DNA from: Acinetobacter harbinensis
Lineage (GTDB): Bacteria; Pseudomonadota; Gammaproteobacteria; Pseudomonadales; Moraxellaceae
Assembly (NCBI RefSeq): GCF_000816495.1
Contig: NZ_JXBK01000001.1
Location: 1,686,065 to 1,723,350, forward strand
Direction: 5' to 3'
Length of the DNA: 37,286 nt
Shown piece by piece: positions 1-9,305 of the stretch. How positions within the stretch are numbered: the first letter of the stretch is position 1; every line of letters starts with the position of its first letter. The position numbers were made by a program, and so were the translations under genes. The notes beneath the pieces were generated by a model, which saw only the letters and a list, made by a program, of their open reading frames with translations, made no database searches and was not told where the DNA came from.

Positions 1-425
1 ACTTAATATAAAGTAGTGACACTTGCCTAGACTAAATCTTACATAAGTGCTTTAAAATTAGGCTAATGAAATTAATATTCACTCTATACTTTTAAATCAA
101 GTGACACAGAGATTCATCTAGGCCAAGAACGCATGAAGGCACATTTTACTTATAGATAGAATAAAAAAGAATTGACCGAAACTTTATCCGTATGAAACAA
201 AAGTGCTTTAAAAGCAGAATTAAGATTTATTCTCTGATTGATCTTATTTAAAAATAAATTAAGCAATGTTGCTTGAATTCATATCTACACAGAATCAATT
301 TTGTTTAGATATTTTTTCTGCCGAATATTACTCAGAATTTTTAGCTTTGGCTGGCGAATGAAGCATTTATACAATCAGACATTGATATTAGTGCTGTAGT
401 TAGGGCTATATAGGCCATATCTTTT
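1..425. other. Non-coding left flank of the dif site
   Basis: I see no gene here. The stretch is very AT-rich, with stops in all frames at short intervals. A 13-base direct repeat (AAGTGCTTTAAAA) occurs at 45-57 and 201-213. No tRNA, IS end or convincing terminator is visible. An open frame on the minus strand (375-638) crosses the dif site and the left IS end, so it is not a real gene. Confidence 0.6.
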
Positions 426-453
426 ATTTAACATAATATACATTATACGAAAT
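426..453 (-). other. dif: dif / pdif site (XerC-XerD recombination site)
   Basis: Read on the minus strand, this 28-bp site has the XerC arm ATTTCGTATAA (443-453), the 6-bp spacer TGTATA (437-442) and the XerD arm TTATGTTAAAT (426-436). From memory, the spacer and XerD arm are identical to E. coli chromosomal dif, and the XerC arm is the one typical of Acinetobacter dif and plasmid pdif sites. XerC and XerD recombine such sites to resolve chromosome dimers at the terminus or to move plasmid modules. With chromosomal housekeeping genes in the same window, a chromosomal dif is the simpler reading, but an integrated pdif cannot be excluded. Confidence 0.88.
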
Positions 454-458
454 TTAGC

Positions 459-1944
459 GTGTAAGCCCAAAATAGAAATGTCCGGTTTCTCCAAAGTAAA
501 AATGTCCGCTTTTAGAATATGCACTTTTGCAATTTCCTTAGCGGACGGTTTGATATGTTGGTGTCTATGTCGGATAAAGAACTTAAACGATTGTCGATCT
601 TGCAGGAAATCTGTGATCAACGCATAACTCAATCCCAAGCTGCTCAGCTACTGCATATTTCAGAACGTCAGATCAGACGCTTACTGCAAAAATACAAAGC
701 TCAAGGTCCCGCTGCATTAGCCCATGCCGGTCGTGGCCAAACCAGCAATTCCAGGCTTCCTGAAGAGATCAGACTCAAGTGCCTCAATCTGGTCGCTGAA
801 CAATTCCATGGTTTCGGACCAACTTTAGCCCATGAAAAGCTGACTAGCGTTTATGGCTTTAATATTTCAGTAGAAACCCTGCGTTCCTGGATGATTGCAG
901 CCGATTTATGGATTCCTCGCGCCAAGCGCCTGAAACGCCCGTATCAGCCTCGATATAACCGGGATTGTTATGGTGAACTGATCCAAATTGATGGCTCACA
1001 TCATGACTGGTTTGAAGGACGAGCACCTAAATGCTGTTTACTGGTGTTTATTGATGATGCTACAGGAAAATTGCAGCATTTACGCTTCTGTGAATCAGAA
1101 TCAACCTTTGACTATATGATTTCAACACGCCTGTATGTTGAACAGCACGGTAAGCCCTTAGCGTTTTACAGCGATAAACATTCAGTATTTAGAGTGAATC
1201 AGAGCAGTAAACAAGAAACTAAAATAACGCAGTTTGGACGTGTGCTGAGTAGATTGAATATTGATATTATCTTTGCCAACTCCCCACAGGCCAAGGGTCG
1301 TGTAGAACGCGCCAATAGAACCCTTCAGGATCGTCTGATTAAAGAGATGCGCCTAGAAGGTATCAATAGCATTGCAGAGGCGAACGCCTGGTTGCCCTGC
1401 TTTATTGAGCAATTTAATCGTAAGTTTGCCAAAGTGGCATCGAATCCCAAAGACCTACATCGCTGCAGCACTGAAACCCCTCAGGAATTAGATAGTATTT
1501 TTACTTGGCGGGAACCACGTAAAGTCAGTAAAAGCCTCACCATTACCTACGATAAGTGCATTTATATTTTAGAAAATATTGAACAAAACCATACTTTGAT
1601 GGGTAAATATATTGAGTTCTTAGAATATCCAGATGGTACGGTTGGCATTGAGTATCAAGCAAGAAAGATCAATTACAGCATCTTTGATAAATTAAGTCAG
1701 CTGAATCAGCGAGAAGTAGTTGAGAACAAGCGTTTAGGGTCTGTCTTAGCGCATATCCAGCAACAATATGAAGAACTGGATAAGCAAAACAAACGCTCTA
1801 GATCTAAAAAAAGTATGCCGAGTCGTAAAGCTCAGAAAGCCATTATTAAACAAAGAAAGTTAAATCCTGTGCTTGACTCTTGTGGTTAAAAACAGGACAT
1901 TTTAAATGGTTTATCGCATAGACATTTTAATTGGTGAATAACAC
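459..1944 (+). mobile_element. IS1202/ISNCY-type insertion sequence (ISAba32-like)
   Basis: An element of about 1.49 kb with one transposase gene. The outer ends are imperfect inverted repeats: the left begins GTGTAAGCCC at 459, and the right, read inward from 1944, begins GTGTTATTCA. Both share an internal AAATGTC block about 20 bp in. Each end carries a second copy of that motif (left at 476-484 and 498-509; right, in complement, at 1895-1902 and 1921-1927), probably transposase binding sites. The element starts exactly 5 bp past the XerC arm of the dif site, the placement I recall for the ISAba32 subgroup. No 5-bp target duplication is seen: the left flank is TTAGC and the right flank GTGAT. 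The exact ends are inferred from the repeats. Confidence 0.75.
555..1889 (+). CDS. IS1202/ISNCY-family DDE transposase
   Basis: The protein begins with helix-turn-helix DNA-binding segments (a region like ITQSQAAQLLHISERQIRRL near residues 20-45), followed by an rve-type DDE integrase core. Candidate catalytic acids are the Asp in QIDGSHHDW, the Asp in VFIDDATGK and the Glu in KGRVERANRTLQ. The C-terminus is rich in Lys, Arg and Gln. The frame is open back to an ATG at 519, but ATG 555 (MLVSMSDKEL) gives the N-terminus expected for the family, and ATG 570 is also possible; no strong ribosome binding site decides it. Length (about 444 residues) and domains are intact, so the enzyme could be active. 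Confidence 0.88.
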   Translation: MLVSMSDKELKRLSILQEICDQRITQSQAAQLLHISERQIRRLLQKYKAQGPAALAHAGRGQTSNSRLPEEIRLKCLNLVAEQFHGFGPTLAHEKLTSVYGFNISVETLRSWMIAADLWIPRAKRLKRPYQPRYNRDCYGELIQIDGSHHDWFEGRAPKCCLLVFIDDATGKLQHLRFCESESTFDYMISTRLYVEQHGKPLAFYSDKHSVFRVNQSSKQETKITQFGRVLSRLNIDIIFANSPQAKGRVERANRTLQDRLIKEMRLEGINSIAEANAWLPCFIEQFNRKFAKVASNPKDLHRCSTETPQELDSIFTWREPRKVSKSLTITYDKCIYILENIEQNHTLMGKYIEFLEYPDGTVGIEYQARKINYSIFDKLSQLNQREVVENKRLGSVLAHIQQQYEELDKQNKRSRSKKSMPSRKAQKAIIKQRKLNPVLDSCG

Positions 1945-2146
1945 GTGATGAACAATAGACATCATGTTTTAATGCTTTGTAATTTTTGCAATCATACGAA
2001 CATTTATACGCTGGCTAAGATATAAAGTTTTTATCCATATCACTATTCAATGTTTAGACGCTATCTAATGCTTAGTATGCAATGTGCTGCTATGGCTTTA
2101 AATAGATTTAGTGATTTGCTTAGATTTTAACCGCTCAATACAGTAA

Positions 2147-2186
2147 GCATAAAAAATGGTATTTAGCGATAAAATCTAAATACCAT
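2147..2186 (-). terminator. Rho-independent terminator of the leftward T6SS operon
   Basis: An 11-bp perfect inverted repeat: ATGGTATTTAG (2156-2166) pairs with CTAAATACCAT (2176-2186) across a 9-base loop. On the minus strand the stem is followed at once by a run of Ts (complement of the As at 2151-2156). It lies about 95 bp downstream of the tagN stop. The stem is AT-rich, so it is moderately stable, but stem plus U-run is textbook. Confidence 0.65.
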
Positions 2187-2241
2187 CGTTTAGTCGATAT
2201 AGATTGGTTAAAATAGCTTGCTTGAGCAAACATAAATATCC

Positions 2242-2267
2242 GCGATAAAAAATCTATTTTTTATCGC
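2242..2267 (-). terminator. Second stem-loop just after tagN
   Basis: GCGATAAAAAA (2242-2252) pairs perfectly with TTTTTTATCGC (2257-2267) around a TCTA loop, 13 bp beyond the tagN stop. No separate U-run follows the stem on the minus strand; the Ts are within the stem itself. It may be a weak terminator or an RNA 3'-end protecting hairpin acting with the one at 2147-2186. Confidence 0.4.
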
Positions 2268-2280
2268 TTGCATAGTAGAT

Positions 2281-3042
2281 CTATAACACTTCAAATTCAA
2301 TTCGACGGTTTTTCTTACGACCTTCTAACGTGCTGTTATCAGCAACGGGCTTATTAGAACCCATGCCTTCAATGCTTAAATTATCAGCTGAAATATTTTT
2401 ACCGATGAGATAAGTTTTTACTGCCGTCGCTCGTTCTTGGCTTAAGGTTAAGTTTTTAGCAGCATCACCGGAACTGTCGGTATGCCCTATCACTTTGACC
2501 TTTTTACCGCCCACTTTATGTAAGGCAAGCGCCATTTCATCTAAAATCTGACGGCCGGATTGGGTTAAAATACTACTGCCCGATTCAAACTCGATAATTC
2601 TGTTTTTCAGCGCATTATCAATAATTTTCTGTTCTGCTTGATTGACAGATAACTGGGTATTTAAGCCATAAGGTGCTTTCACCAAACTTTCAAAATTCGC
2701 TGTAATTGGCTGAATATCAGGTTGATTGGATAATTTTCCGCTTAATTCAACCTTTGTACCGCGTACTGAAAGCTTACCTTGCTTGATCTTTTTTAAGTCA
2801 GGATGAATGACATTGGTAACAGATTCACTCCAACCATTGGGTGCAGAGACAGCTCGAACTTGAATTTTATCAACCACTTGATCGGCACCATAAACTGCAT
2901 ACATTTTACTTAAAATTGCATTTTTGGTTGCTTCATTGGGTACAGCGCCTTCAATGACAATAGGTTCAGCAGAGGCTGCTAGGCTTACAGTTAAAGCTAA
3001 GAAAGCACTACAGAGGCGTTTAAAATAGTATATTTTTATCAT
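2281..3042 (-). CDS. tagN: TagN-like OmpA/BON-domain protein (T6SS accessory)
   Basis: A 253-residue exported protein with a signal peptide ending near ASA-E (about residue 25). A BON-like region follows (about 27-110), and a C-terminal OmpA-type peptidoglycan-binding domain (about 145-253) carries GHTDSSGDAAKNLTLSQERA and the closing GRKKNRRIEFEV. It probably anchors part of the T6SS envelope machinery to the cell wall. Since no TssJ lipoprotein is encoded here, it may help fix the membrane complex. It is the last gene of the leftward operon, with only 3 bp between the tagF stop and its ATG, and two hairpins follow it. The OmpA assignment is firm; the TagN name rests on position and domains. 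Confidence 0.85.
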   Translation of the reverse strand: MIKIYYFKRLCSAFLALTVSLAASAEPIVIEGAVPNEATKNAILSKMYAVYGADQVVDKIQVRAVSAPNGWSESVTNVIHPDLKKIKQGKLSVRGTKVELSGKLSNQPDIQPITANFESLVKAPYGLNTQLSVNQAEQKIIDNALKNRIIEFESGSSILTQSGRQILDEMALALHKVGGKKVKVIGHTDSSGDAAKNLTLSQERATAVKTYLIGKNISADNLSIEGMGSNKPVADNSTLEGRKKNRRIEFEVL

Positions 3043-3045
3043 ATT

Positions 3046-4005
3046 TTATTCATCTACAAAAGTTTGTCTAAAGAGTTTGATCGCTTGCGTTAAGCTTAAT
3101 TGACGTTCGCACAATGATTGCTCTAAAGCTGCCAAACCTGCATTTTGTTCTAAATGCGCATCAATCCACTCTGCAGTCACTAAAGACACCCAATGCTGTG
3201 AATGCATATTCTGGGTAAATATCTCACTTAATGCCAGAATATCAGCACCTTGAAAGCCACAGATCAGCGTCGGTGAGTCCGCATGAATAATCCCCATGAA
3301 TAGCTCGACATCCTGCTCAGAGACAAAATGATTAATTAAGTTGATCCAGAAAGCGCCAATTTCATAGCAATAACTGGCATTATTGATTGGTAAAATCAGG
3401 ACTTTTTTTAATCTTTCTGTGCCATGTTGAAGTACAGGCTGCAGCAACAATCCCAGTCCAATCATACTTTGTGCCAGTGCATCCGGACTAATTTTCATTA
3501 ATTGTGCAAAGGAATGAATGGTGTGCCGCTCATACAATGCGGCACTTTCTAGATGACTAAACACCTGAATATCATTGCTTAATTTACTTAATTTATCCAG
3601 TAAAAGATCAGGGTCCCGAATGGAGCGCATCACACGATTTTTTTGAAATAAATCAATTAAGGTATGTTTATAGTTGTAGGGCGCGTATGAGATATTATCA
3701 TATGCGCTGTCTACTTCTAATAGATGACTTAAGACCATTGGAAATTGTCGGCCGGAACTGTCCTGACTGCTAATTAGGTTGGCCAGCAAAAATTTATTGT
3801 CTTGTGGATTGGCAATTAGAAAATCCAGTGAAGGCAGTTTGCTATAGCTGCTACTAAAATCTGGCGATTGCATTGCCGATTCCAAAGCTTCAGTAATCCA
3901 TTGGTCTATTAATTGAATTAAAGCAGACTGTCCACGTGTTTTAAGAAAATCGCCCCATGCTGGATATTTACCGTAGTACAGTGGCAAGGTCTTCATCTCA
4001 TACAT
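3046..4005 (-). CDS. tagF: TagF-family T6SS post-translational regulator
   Basis: This matches the TagF (DUF2094) family: an N-terminal [12 protein letters not shown] motif followed by a region like [14 protein letters not shown]. TagF proteins hold the T6SS inactive after translation, in other species by binding the Fha/TssL side of the apparatus. The frame is open to an ATG at 4035, but I place the start at ATG 4005 because AAGGAG lies 7 nt before it and the product ([14 protein letters not shown]...) then begins as the family does. That gives 319 residues and a 48-bp gap after tssM. No TagF-linked kinase or phosphatase genes (ppkA, pppA) are in the window. Confidence 0.88.
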   Translation of the reverse strand: MYEMKTLPLYYGKYPAWGDFLKTRGQSALIQLIDQWITEALESAMQSPDFSSSYSKLPSLDFLIANPQDNKFLLANLISSQDSSGRQFPMVLSHLLEVDSAYDNISYAPYNYKHTLIDLFQKNRVMRSIRDPDLLLDKLSKLSNDIQVFSHLESAALYERHTIHSFAQLMKISPDALAQSMIGLGLLLQPVLQHGTERLKKVLILPINNASYCYEIGAFWINLINHFVSEQDVELFMGIIHADSPTLICGFQGADILALSEIFTQNMHSQHWVSLVTAEWIDAHLEQNAGLAALEQSLCERQLSLTQAIKLFRQTFVDE

Positions 4006-4053
4006 CAACACGCTCCTTGCCTTTGACAAAATCATTTACTGCTTTTTGCTCAA

Positions 4054-7000
4054 TCATGGTGTGACTCCAGCACTCTGTGTGGTCGGTTTTACCGCGGCTA
4101 CAGGTGTAGGCGCAGCCTGTGCAGCAACCACACGAATGGATTTATTGTTCACCACACGATCGACCAACGACATTCCAGCATAGTCGCGACTTGAACCGAC
4201 ACCACCTGAATTTCCACTAATTAAGCGGAAGTTCACTTTGACCGAAATATTAGAATTTTGCTGACTTTTCCATACCATTTCAAAACTACCATTGCCTTGA
4301 GTACGCTGTGCGCCATCAATCAGACGGTTAATACCATATTCACCAGGTTCATCGAAAACGGTATAGCTCTTGCCATCTAAATCAACTGCGGTAATTCGCG
4401 CCCCTGGAATAGCGCCTTTATTTGGCCAGACAAAATTCACCCACTGTTGAATGCCATTTTCATAGACCATTCTTTGGCCATCAATATCAATGGTATAAGA
4501 CAATAACTGTGGATTCTCTAAAGGATAGAACTGGAAGTTAGATTGATTAACCGCAGCTGGCGCGGCAGTTTGATTTAACTCACCGGTGGCCATGGCGTTA
4601 TTGGGTGAAACATAGGTTTGGAAATTCACCACAAACTGTGGATTTAAACTAATACCTAAATCTTTCCACGTTTTCGAGGTTAAACTATAACCGCGACGAA
4701 TCACCAATGGATCGAGATTATCTTTGACAAAGCGCGCAATACTGCCATTTTCACCAAAAATTTGACTAATTTCATTGCTGGTGGCTTGCAGTGTGGCAGA
4801 GGAATTGAACGGATATTTCTGGCTTAAATTGTCTTTAAACGGTTGATTGACTTTAATCAGCCATAATTTATTCAGTTCATCCTGTGCTGGAATCAATAAA
4901 CTATCAAAAGATTGGGTAAGTGGATTCATCAACAATTTTTGCAGCATTTGTTGATCAATCTCATTTAAACCCACTGACATTTTCTCATCAATCACTTTTT
5001 GTGTTTGGTTAAAGACCGAAGTTTGCTCATTAATGGTTTGCTTAACCAGTGCTATGGTCGATGGACCAATATCCCCCGCGCTTTTTAGGTCATTAAACTT
5101 ACTGCGAACTTGTGCCAATGACTGCATATATTCATCTAACAGTGATTTATTCTGCTGATCGTCACGCTTACGCACCATTTGATAAAACATCTGGAATTCT
5201 TTTGCAATAATTCCTTGCGCTGGGTTAGATGCTTGCACGGCTTTAACTTCATTTCTATTGAGAACTTTAGCTTTAAACCATGCCACAAAACCTGTTTTTG
5301 GAGCTGCCAATTCCGCTTGTACAATCGGATTATCCCAACTGGTTTCTCGTGCAATATGCTCGATTAAAGCACGAATAGGTGAATTTTCAGCCTCGCCTAA
5401 AAGTTCAATATTTTTGCTTTGCTGTTTAAAGTCCGTGGTTTTGGCGTAGTAAACCCCATTTAAAAATTTACGCCATTCTGCAATGTATTCTTGCTTATAT
5501 AGCGCGGTTAATTGCTTACGAATTTGATCTGGACTGCCACTAAATGTTAAATCGTCAGATTGTGTACTGTTTAACACCCAATCTTTGCTGTCCGTAGGAC
5601 GGTTAGCCGCTTGATCAATGGCTGATTCAACATATTCCGACCATGCTTTATAGGTAAAGATACCCGGTAAGGCATAACTGCCCAAAATGACATTTTGGCC
5701 ATTTTCTTTGACCAATTGTTTGGTGGTCACGGCTGGATAACGCACCGCTGCACGCATCTTAATTTCATTATAAACCCGATCGCGTGCTGGAATACCTTGC
5801 GTTACAGCCAATAAGGTTTGACGCGTTTGATCTACAATTAACGGATCAGACTCAAGAACCGGAAAGCTTCGATCATTGGCCAATGTCATCGTATAAGATA
5901 AAATTTGCTCCGCTTTTTGGATCATCTCGCCACGTGGCATTTGACCGCGATTGGAATCTAACCAAGAACGCCAAAAACGGGTGACTTGATCACTTAAATG
6001 CCCTGAATCCATATATTGTGGATTGCTCATCATTAAGTAGGCTTTAAGCGCGTTATAAGCATCTTGTGGGTTGCTGTCAGAGGGTTCTAAATACTGCTGA
6101 TTGCTTGCGGCGGCTTTTACATCTAAATGAATATGATTGGCTTGAAGTGCAGCTTGATTGTTTTTGACCCGTTGTAGATATTGCGCAATATTTTGCTGAG
6201 TCGGCTGTAAAACCAGAAATTTTACCCCTTTTAAATACTCAGCTTTTAAGGTGTCGTGCAATTCATCGCCTTGATACAAGCCAAAACCAAATTTCAGCGG
6301 TTTATCTTGCTCAAATTGATCCAATTGCTGCATACGTTGTTGCAAGATCAATAATGCATCAAACTGCGAGGACAACTCTTGTCCTGATTGTTTTTCTAAT
6401 TGCACTACTCGATTTAAATCGGCTTGTACATCTGCAATCAATTGTTGATTATTTCGATATGACCACAGCCATAAACTTAAAATAATCGATACCCCAACCA
6501 AAGCCGCCATAAAGGTTAAGTAGCGCTGTTTTTTACGCTCGGGATTAATGTGCTGTTTAACCAAATCTTTATCTTTTAAGATTACCTCTGAAAATAAGCT
6601 TTTTAGAAAGTAACCGTGCTGCTGTTCAGCAGAATGATGAGAAATACTTTGGTCACTACTGGCGGTTTTAGATAATAAAAAATCCTGCGCAATTTGCGCC
6701 GTCATCGGGCTTTCTACAACGCCATGCTGTAAGGCACTGGTAAAATAAAAGCCACGAAATACCGGTTTAAATTGATATGGATTTTCTTCAAATAGAGTGC
6801 CAATAAACGTCGACAAGATTGGTTTGAGGCTTTTAAACTCTAAAGGAAAAGTCATCACGCTGGGTGAGATATTTTCCGAATGACGACGGCTTAGATGTGT
6901 GGTGCTGACTGCTTTTAAACCTTCATATAAAATAGAATAATGCTTCTCGAAAAGCTCAACTGCATTTTGGCTGGAATTAAGATCGTACTGTAATGTTGCA

Positions 7001-7854
7001 CCCCAAACCTGATCGAATTCATTGGCTTCATAGCAATCAAAAAAGTCGGTAAAACCGGCAATTAAATCCATTTTTGAAAACACCAAATACACAGGTGTAA
7101 ACACTTCTAGACGTTCGGTTAAATCTTGAATACGGGCGCGTAAATTTTTCGCCAATTTAATTGATTTCTCAGGGCTCTGACTGATTAATTCAGAGATACT
7201 GACCATCACAATTAAGCCGTTAATGGGTGCTTTAGAACGAATTTTCTTTAATAAATTTAAAAAACCCAGCCATTCTGATTGGTCTTCTGCATAGACTGAA
7301 TAGCGTCCTGCAGTATCCAGTAACACCCCTTGGGTGGAGAAAAACCAATCGCAGTTACGTGTACCACTTAAGCCAGAAGACACCATTTTTTGATGTGATT
7401 CTTCAAACGGAAATTTAAGCCCAGAATTATAAATAGCGGAACTTTTCCCCGCGGCCGGATTACCAATGACCATATACCAAGGCAATTCATATAAAGCGGC
7501 ATTTCCTCTTTTATCTCCCAGCTTGGATTTACGAATCAATTGAATCGACTCTTTCATCTGCTGCTGGATTAGTTGCAGTTCACCTTTATCATTTTGCTTG
7601 CCAAATCGTGCGTCAAGATCACTCTCGATGGCCTCGGTCAGCATTTCACCCTGCTTAGAATGACGACGTTTTTGAATTAACCAGTAAATACCATAGCCAA
7701 TGACTGCCAGTGCATAAGCGGCAATCAGTGCCCAAAAAATATGGCGCGGAATGAGATTATAAGAAGAAATTAATGCCACTAAAAAAGATAGTGCAATAAT
7801 GGCTTTGGGATTGGTTACGTACTGCCAGAAATAGCCTAAAATGGTATGAAACAT
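4054..7854 (-). CDS. tssM: TssM (IcmF) inner-membrane T6SS protein
   Basis: At 1266 residues this is normal for TssM. Two N-terminal membrane helices (about 17-33 and 41-60) are followed by a cytoplasmic NTPase domain with Walker A GNPAAGKS (131-138) and GVLLDTAGRYS around Asp180. A third membrane helix (about 447-466) leads into a large periplasmic IcmF region. The tail is Ala/Pro/Val-rich low complexity. TssM and TssL form the trans-envelope complex that carries the baseplate. The nucleotide-binding motif is intact, unlike in some TssM proteins. The ATG at 7854 has a CGAGAG ribosome binding site 4-5 nt upstream, and the gene follows its neighbour by about 35 bp. Confidence 0.96.
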   Translation of the reverse strand: MFHTILGYFWQYVTNPKAIIALSFLVALISSYNLIPRHIFWALIAAYALAVIGYGIYWLIQKRRHSKQGEMLTEAIESDLDARFGKQNDKGELQLIQQQMKESIQLIRKSKLGDKRGNAALYELPWYMVIGNPAAGKSSAIYNSGLKFPFEESHQKMVSSGLSGTRNCDWFFSTQGVLLDTAGRYSVYAEDQSEWLGFLNLLKKIRSKAPINGLIVMVSISELISQSPEKSIKLAKNLRARIQDLTERLEVFTPVYLVFSKMDLIAGFTDFFDCYEANEFDQVWGATLQYDLNSSQNAVELFEKHYSILYEGLKAVSTTHLSRRHSENISPSVMTFPLEFKSLKPILSTFIGTLFEENPYQFKPVFRGFYFTSALQHGVVESPMTAQIAQDFLLSKTASSDQSISHHSAEQQHGYFLKSLFSEVILKDKDLVKQHINPERKKQRYLTFMAALVGVSIILSLWLWSYRNNQQLIADVQADLNRVVQLEKQSGQELSSQFDALLILQQRMQQLDQFEQDKPLKFGFGLYQGDELHDTLKAEYLKGVKFLVLQPTQQNIAQYLQRVKNNQAALQANHIHLDVKAAASNQQYLEPSDSNPQDAYNALKAYLMMSNPQYMDSGHLSDQVTRFWRSWLDSNRGQMPRGEMIQKAEQILSYTMTLANDRSFPVLESDPLIVDQTRQTLLAVTQGIPARDRVYNEIKMRAAVRYPAVTTKQLVKENGQNVILGSYALPGIFTYKAWSEYVESAIDQAANRPTDSKDWVLNSTQSDDLTFSGSPDQIRKQLTALYKQEYIAEWRKFLNGVYYAKTTDFKQQSKNIELLGEAENSPIRALIEHIARETSWDNPIVQAELAAPKTGFVAWFKAKVLNRNEVKAVQASNPAQGIIAKEFQMFYQMVRKRDDQQNKSLLDEYMQSLAQVRSKFNDLKSAGDIGPSTIALVKQTINEQTSVFNQTQKVIDEKMSVGLNEIDQQMLQKLLMNPLTQSFDSLLIPAQDELNKLWLIKVNQPFKDNLSQKYPFNSSATLQATSNEISQIFGENGSIARFVKDNLDPLVIRRGYSLTSKTWKDLGISLNPQFVVNFQTYVSPNNAMATGELNQTAAPAAVNQSNFQFYPLENPQLLSYTIDIDGQRMVYENGIQQWVNFVWPNKGAIPGARITAVDLDGKSYTVFDEPGEYGINRLIDGAQRTQGNGSFEMVWKSQQNSNISVKVNFRLISGNSGGVGSSRDYAGMSLVDRVVNNKSIRVVAAQAAPTPVAAVKPTTQSAGVTP

Positions 7855-7889
7855 GTGACTCTCGTTATTTTATTCATCTTTATTTAAAT

Positions 7890-9305
7890 TTAAATGACGG
7901 GTTTAAGTGAATGCGATTCAAGATTAGCTTGAAAAAAGGCATGAGTAGAGGCTTGATCAGTGCTATAGATCATTGCCGTATTCTGCGTAGATAAATGCGG
8001 TCCCAACATAAAGCCACCAATTTTTGCCAACGCTTGCGTATCACCAAAAATTGGTTTGATATGTAAAAAATGATGACTTTCAATCAAAGCAGCTGCAAAT
8101 GTTTGGTTGGTCTGCTTAATCACTTTAATCTCTGTTGCCTCATCTAACAGCAATACAAAAGGCTGCTCCTGCTCAATTGCGTCTACAGAATCTGGTGCGC
8201 CGTGACTTAAACAAGCAGATAAATCCTGTACATTTAACGCAATTTTCAGCTGTTTGATGGCTTCGGCCTGTTGAATTTTAACGTCTGGTGCAGCGATACA
8301 CCAGCTAGATGCAAATTCTGCGGCCACATAATGATCGGTTTGCCACATTTTTTCATCCAATACATCTTGATCAATTTCAGAATCCACATTGATGAGTACA
8401 GAAACTTGTTCAGTTTGTGTGGAAATTTCATCTAATAAAGTCAACCAATCGCTATAGGCATTGGCTTGCTCAATAAAATGATGCTGAATATTCACTTGCT
8501 GTGAAACCACGCCTAATGTCTGCATAAAATCCAACAGCATGGCTTGCGCTGAATGTTCATCCCACAGCAATAACAGGTTATAAGGTAATAACAAATGAAT
8601 ATTAAGTTGGTTTAAACGCGGTACTTGCTGCGCCTGTTGCTCTACATGGTCTGGATCATCACTTTGATAATTCGCATCTATCCATGCCGGATGCATCCGA
8701 TATTGATATGCAATTTCACTATCATAAAAAAAAGCAGACTGCTTTAAGTGCTCAGCTATGCTGTATAAAGTTTCACATTGTTGTTCTAATTGTTGTTGAA
8801 TTAAAGCCTTGATTCGTGCCGTACGCCCTTCTTCTATTGTGCTGTCTGCATCTAGTTGCTCATCCAGCGCCGTAATGCGGTAAGACAAGACCGGTAAACC
8901 ATAATTATTGGTTAAGCTAGGATCCAACTCGGGACTTTTAAAGTTTTTTAATTCATCAATAATGGCATCATCTTCTCCAAACGCACTCAAGGCAAAGGAA
9001 GAAAAAAGATTGAGATTTAACCACTTCACTGCTACAACGTCTTGTTTTTGCTCTACCACTTGTGGGGTTGCTTGTTGCTGTAGTCGTAACGCTTGCTGTT
9101 GTTTATGCTTTTTATAGCTCTGATAAGCTTGATAAATCAAATAAGGTGAAAGCAAGACAAAAGATAAAACTAATGGCAAAAGTATAAAATAAGAAAACAA
9201 GTCCATCGCAGATGGATCATATTGAATATCACGCCAATAATAGATCAGTGCGGCACTGACCAAAATAAAAATACTGCTAAAAACTGCAAGAATCAGTTTA
9301 ATCAT
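7890..9305 (-). CDS. T6SS-associated membrane protein (AsaB-like), function unknown
   Basis: I do not recognise a domain. Two N-terminal membrane helices (about residues 3-23 and 37-60) are followed by a Lys/Gln-rich linker and a cytoplasmic or periplasmic body of about 370 residues with no cysteine cluster or nucleotide motif. A gene in this position, between tssG and tssM, is characteristic of Acinetobacter T6SS loci; I believe it is one of the 'asa' genes, but the letter is from memory. The start chosen is ATG 9305, whose ATGA overlaps the tssG stop by 4 bp (translational coupling); an upstream GTG at 9332 is also open. Its location suggests a role at the junction of membrane complex and baseplate. 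Confidence 0.8.
   Translation of the reverse strand: MIKLILAVFSSIFILVSAALIYYWRDIQYDPSAMDLFSYFILLPLVLSFVLLSPYLIYQAYQSYKKHKQQQALRLQQQATPQVVEQKQDVVAVKWLNLNLFSSFALSAFGEDDAIIDELKNFKSPELDPSLTNNYGLPVLSYRITALDEQLDADSTIEEGRTARIKALIQQQLEQQCETLYSIAEHLKQSAFFYDSEIAYQYRMHPAWIDANYQSDDPDHVEQQAQQVPRLNQLNIHLLLPYNLLLLWDEHSAQAMLLDFMQTLGVVSQQVNIQHHFIEQANAYSDWLTLLDEISTQTEQVSVLINVDSEIDQDVLDEKMWQTDHYVAAEFASSWCIAAPDVKIQQAEAIKQLKIALNVQDLSACLSHGAPDSVDAIEQEQPFVLLLDEATEIKVIKQTNQTFAAALIESHHFLHIKPIFGDTQALAKIGGFMLGPHLSTQNTAMIYSTDQASTHAFFQANLESHSLKPVI

Larger units (their letters stand above)
1945..2280. other. Intergenic spacer between IS and tagN
   Basis: No gene is visible. The half next to the IS is featureless AT-rich DNA. 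The half next to tagN holds two perfect stem-loops, listed separately, where leftward transcription of the T6SS operon should end. Confidence 0.6.

Noticed and set aside
375..638. Minus-strand open frame of 87 codons
   Set aside because: It crosses the dif site and the left end of the insertion sequence, so it cannot be a natural gene; no ribosome binding site.
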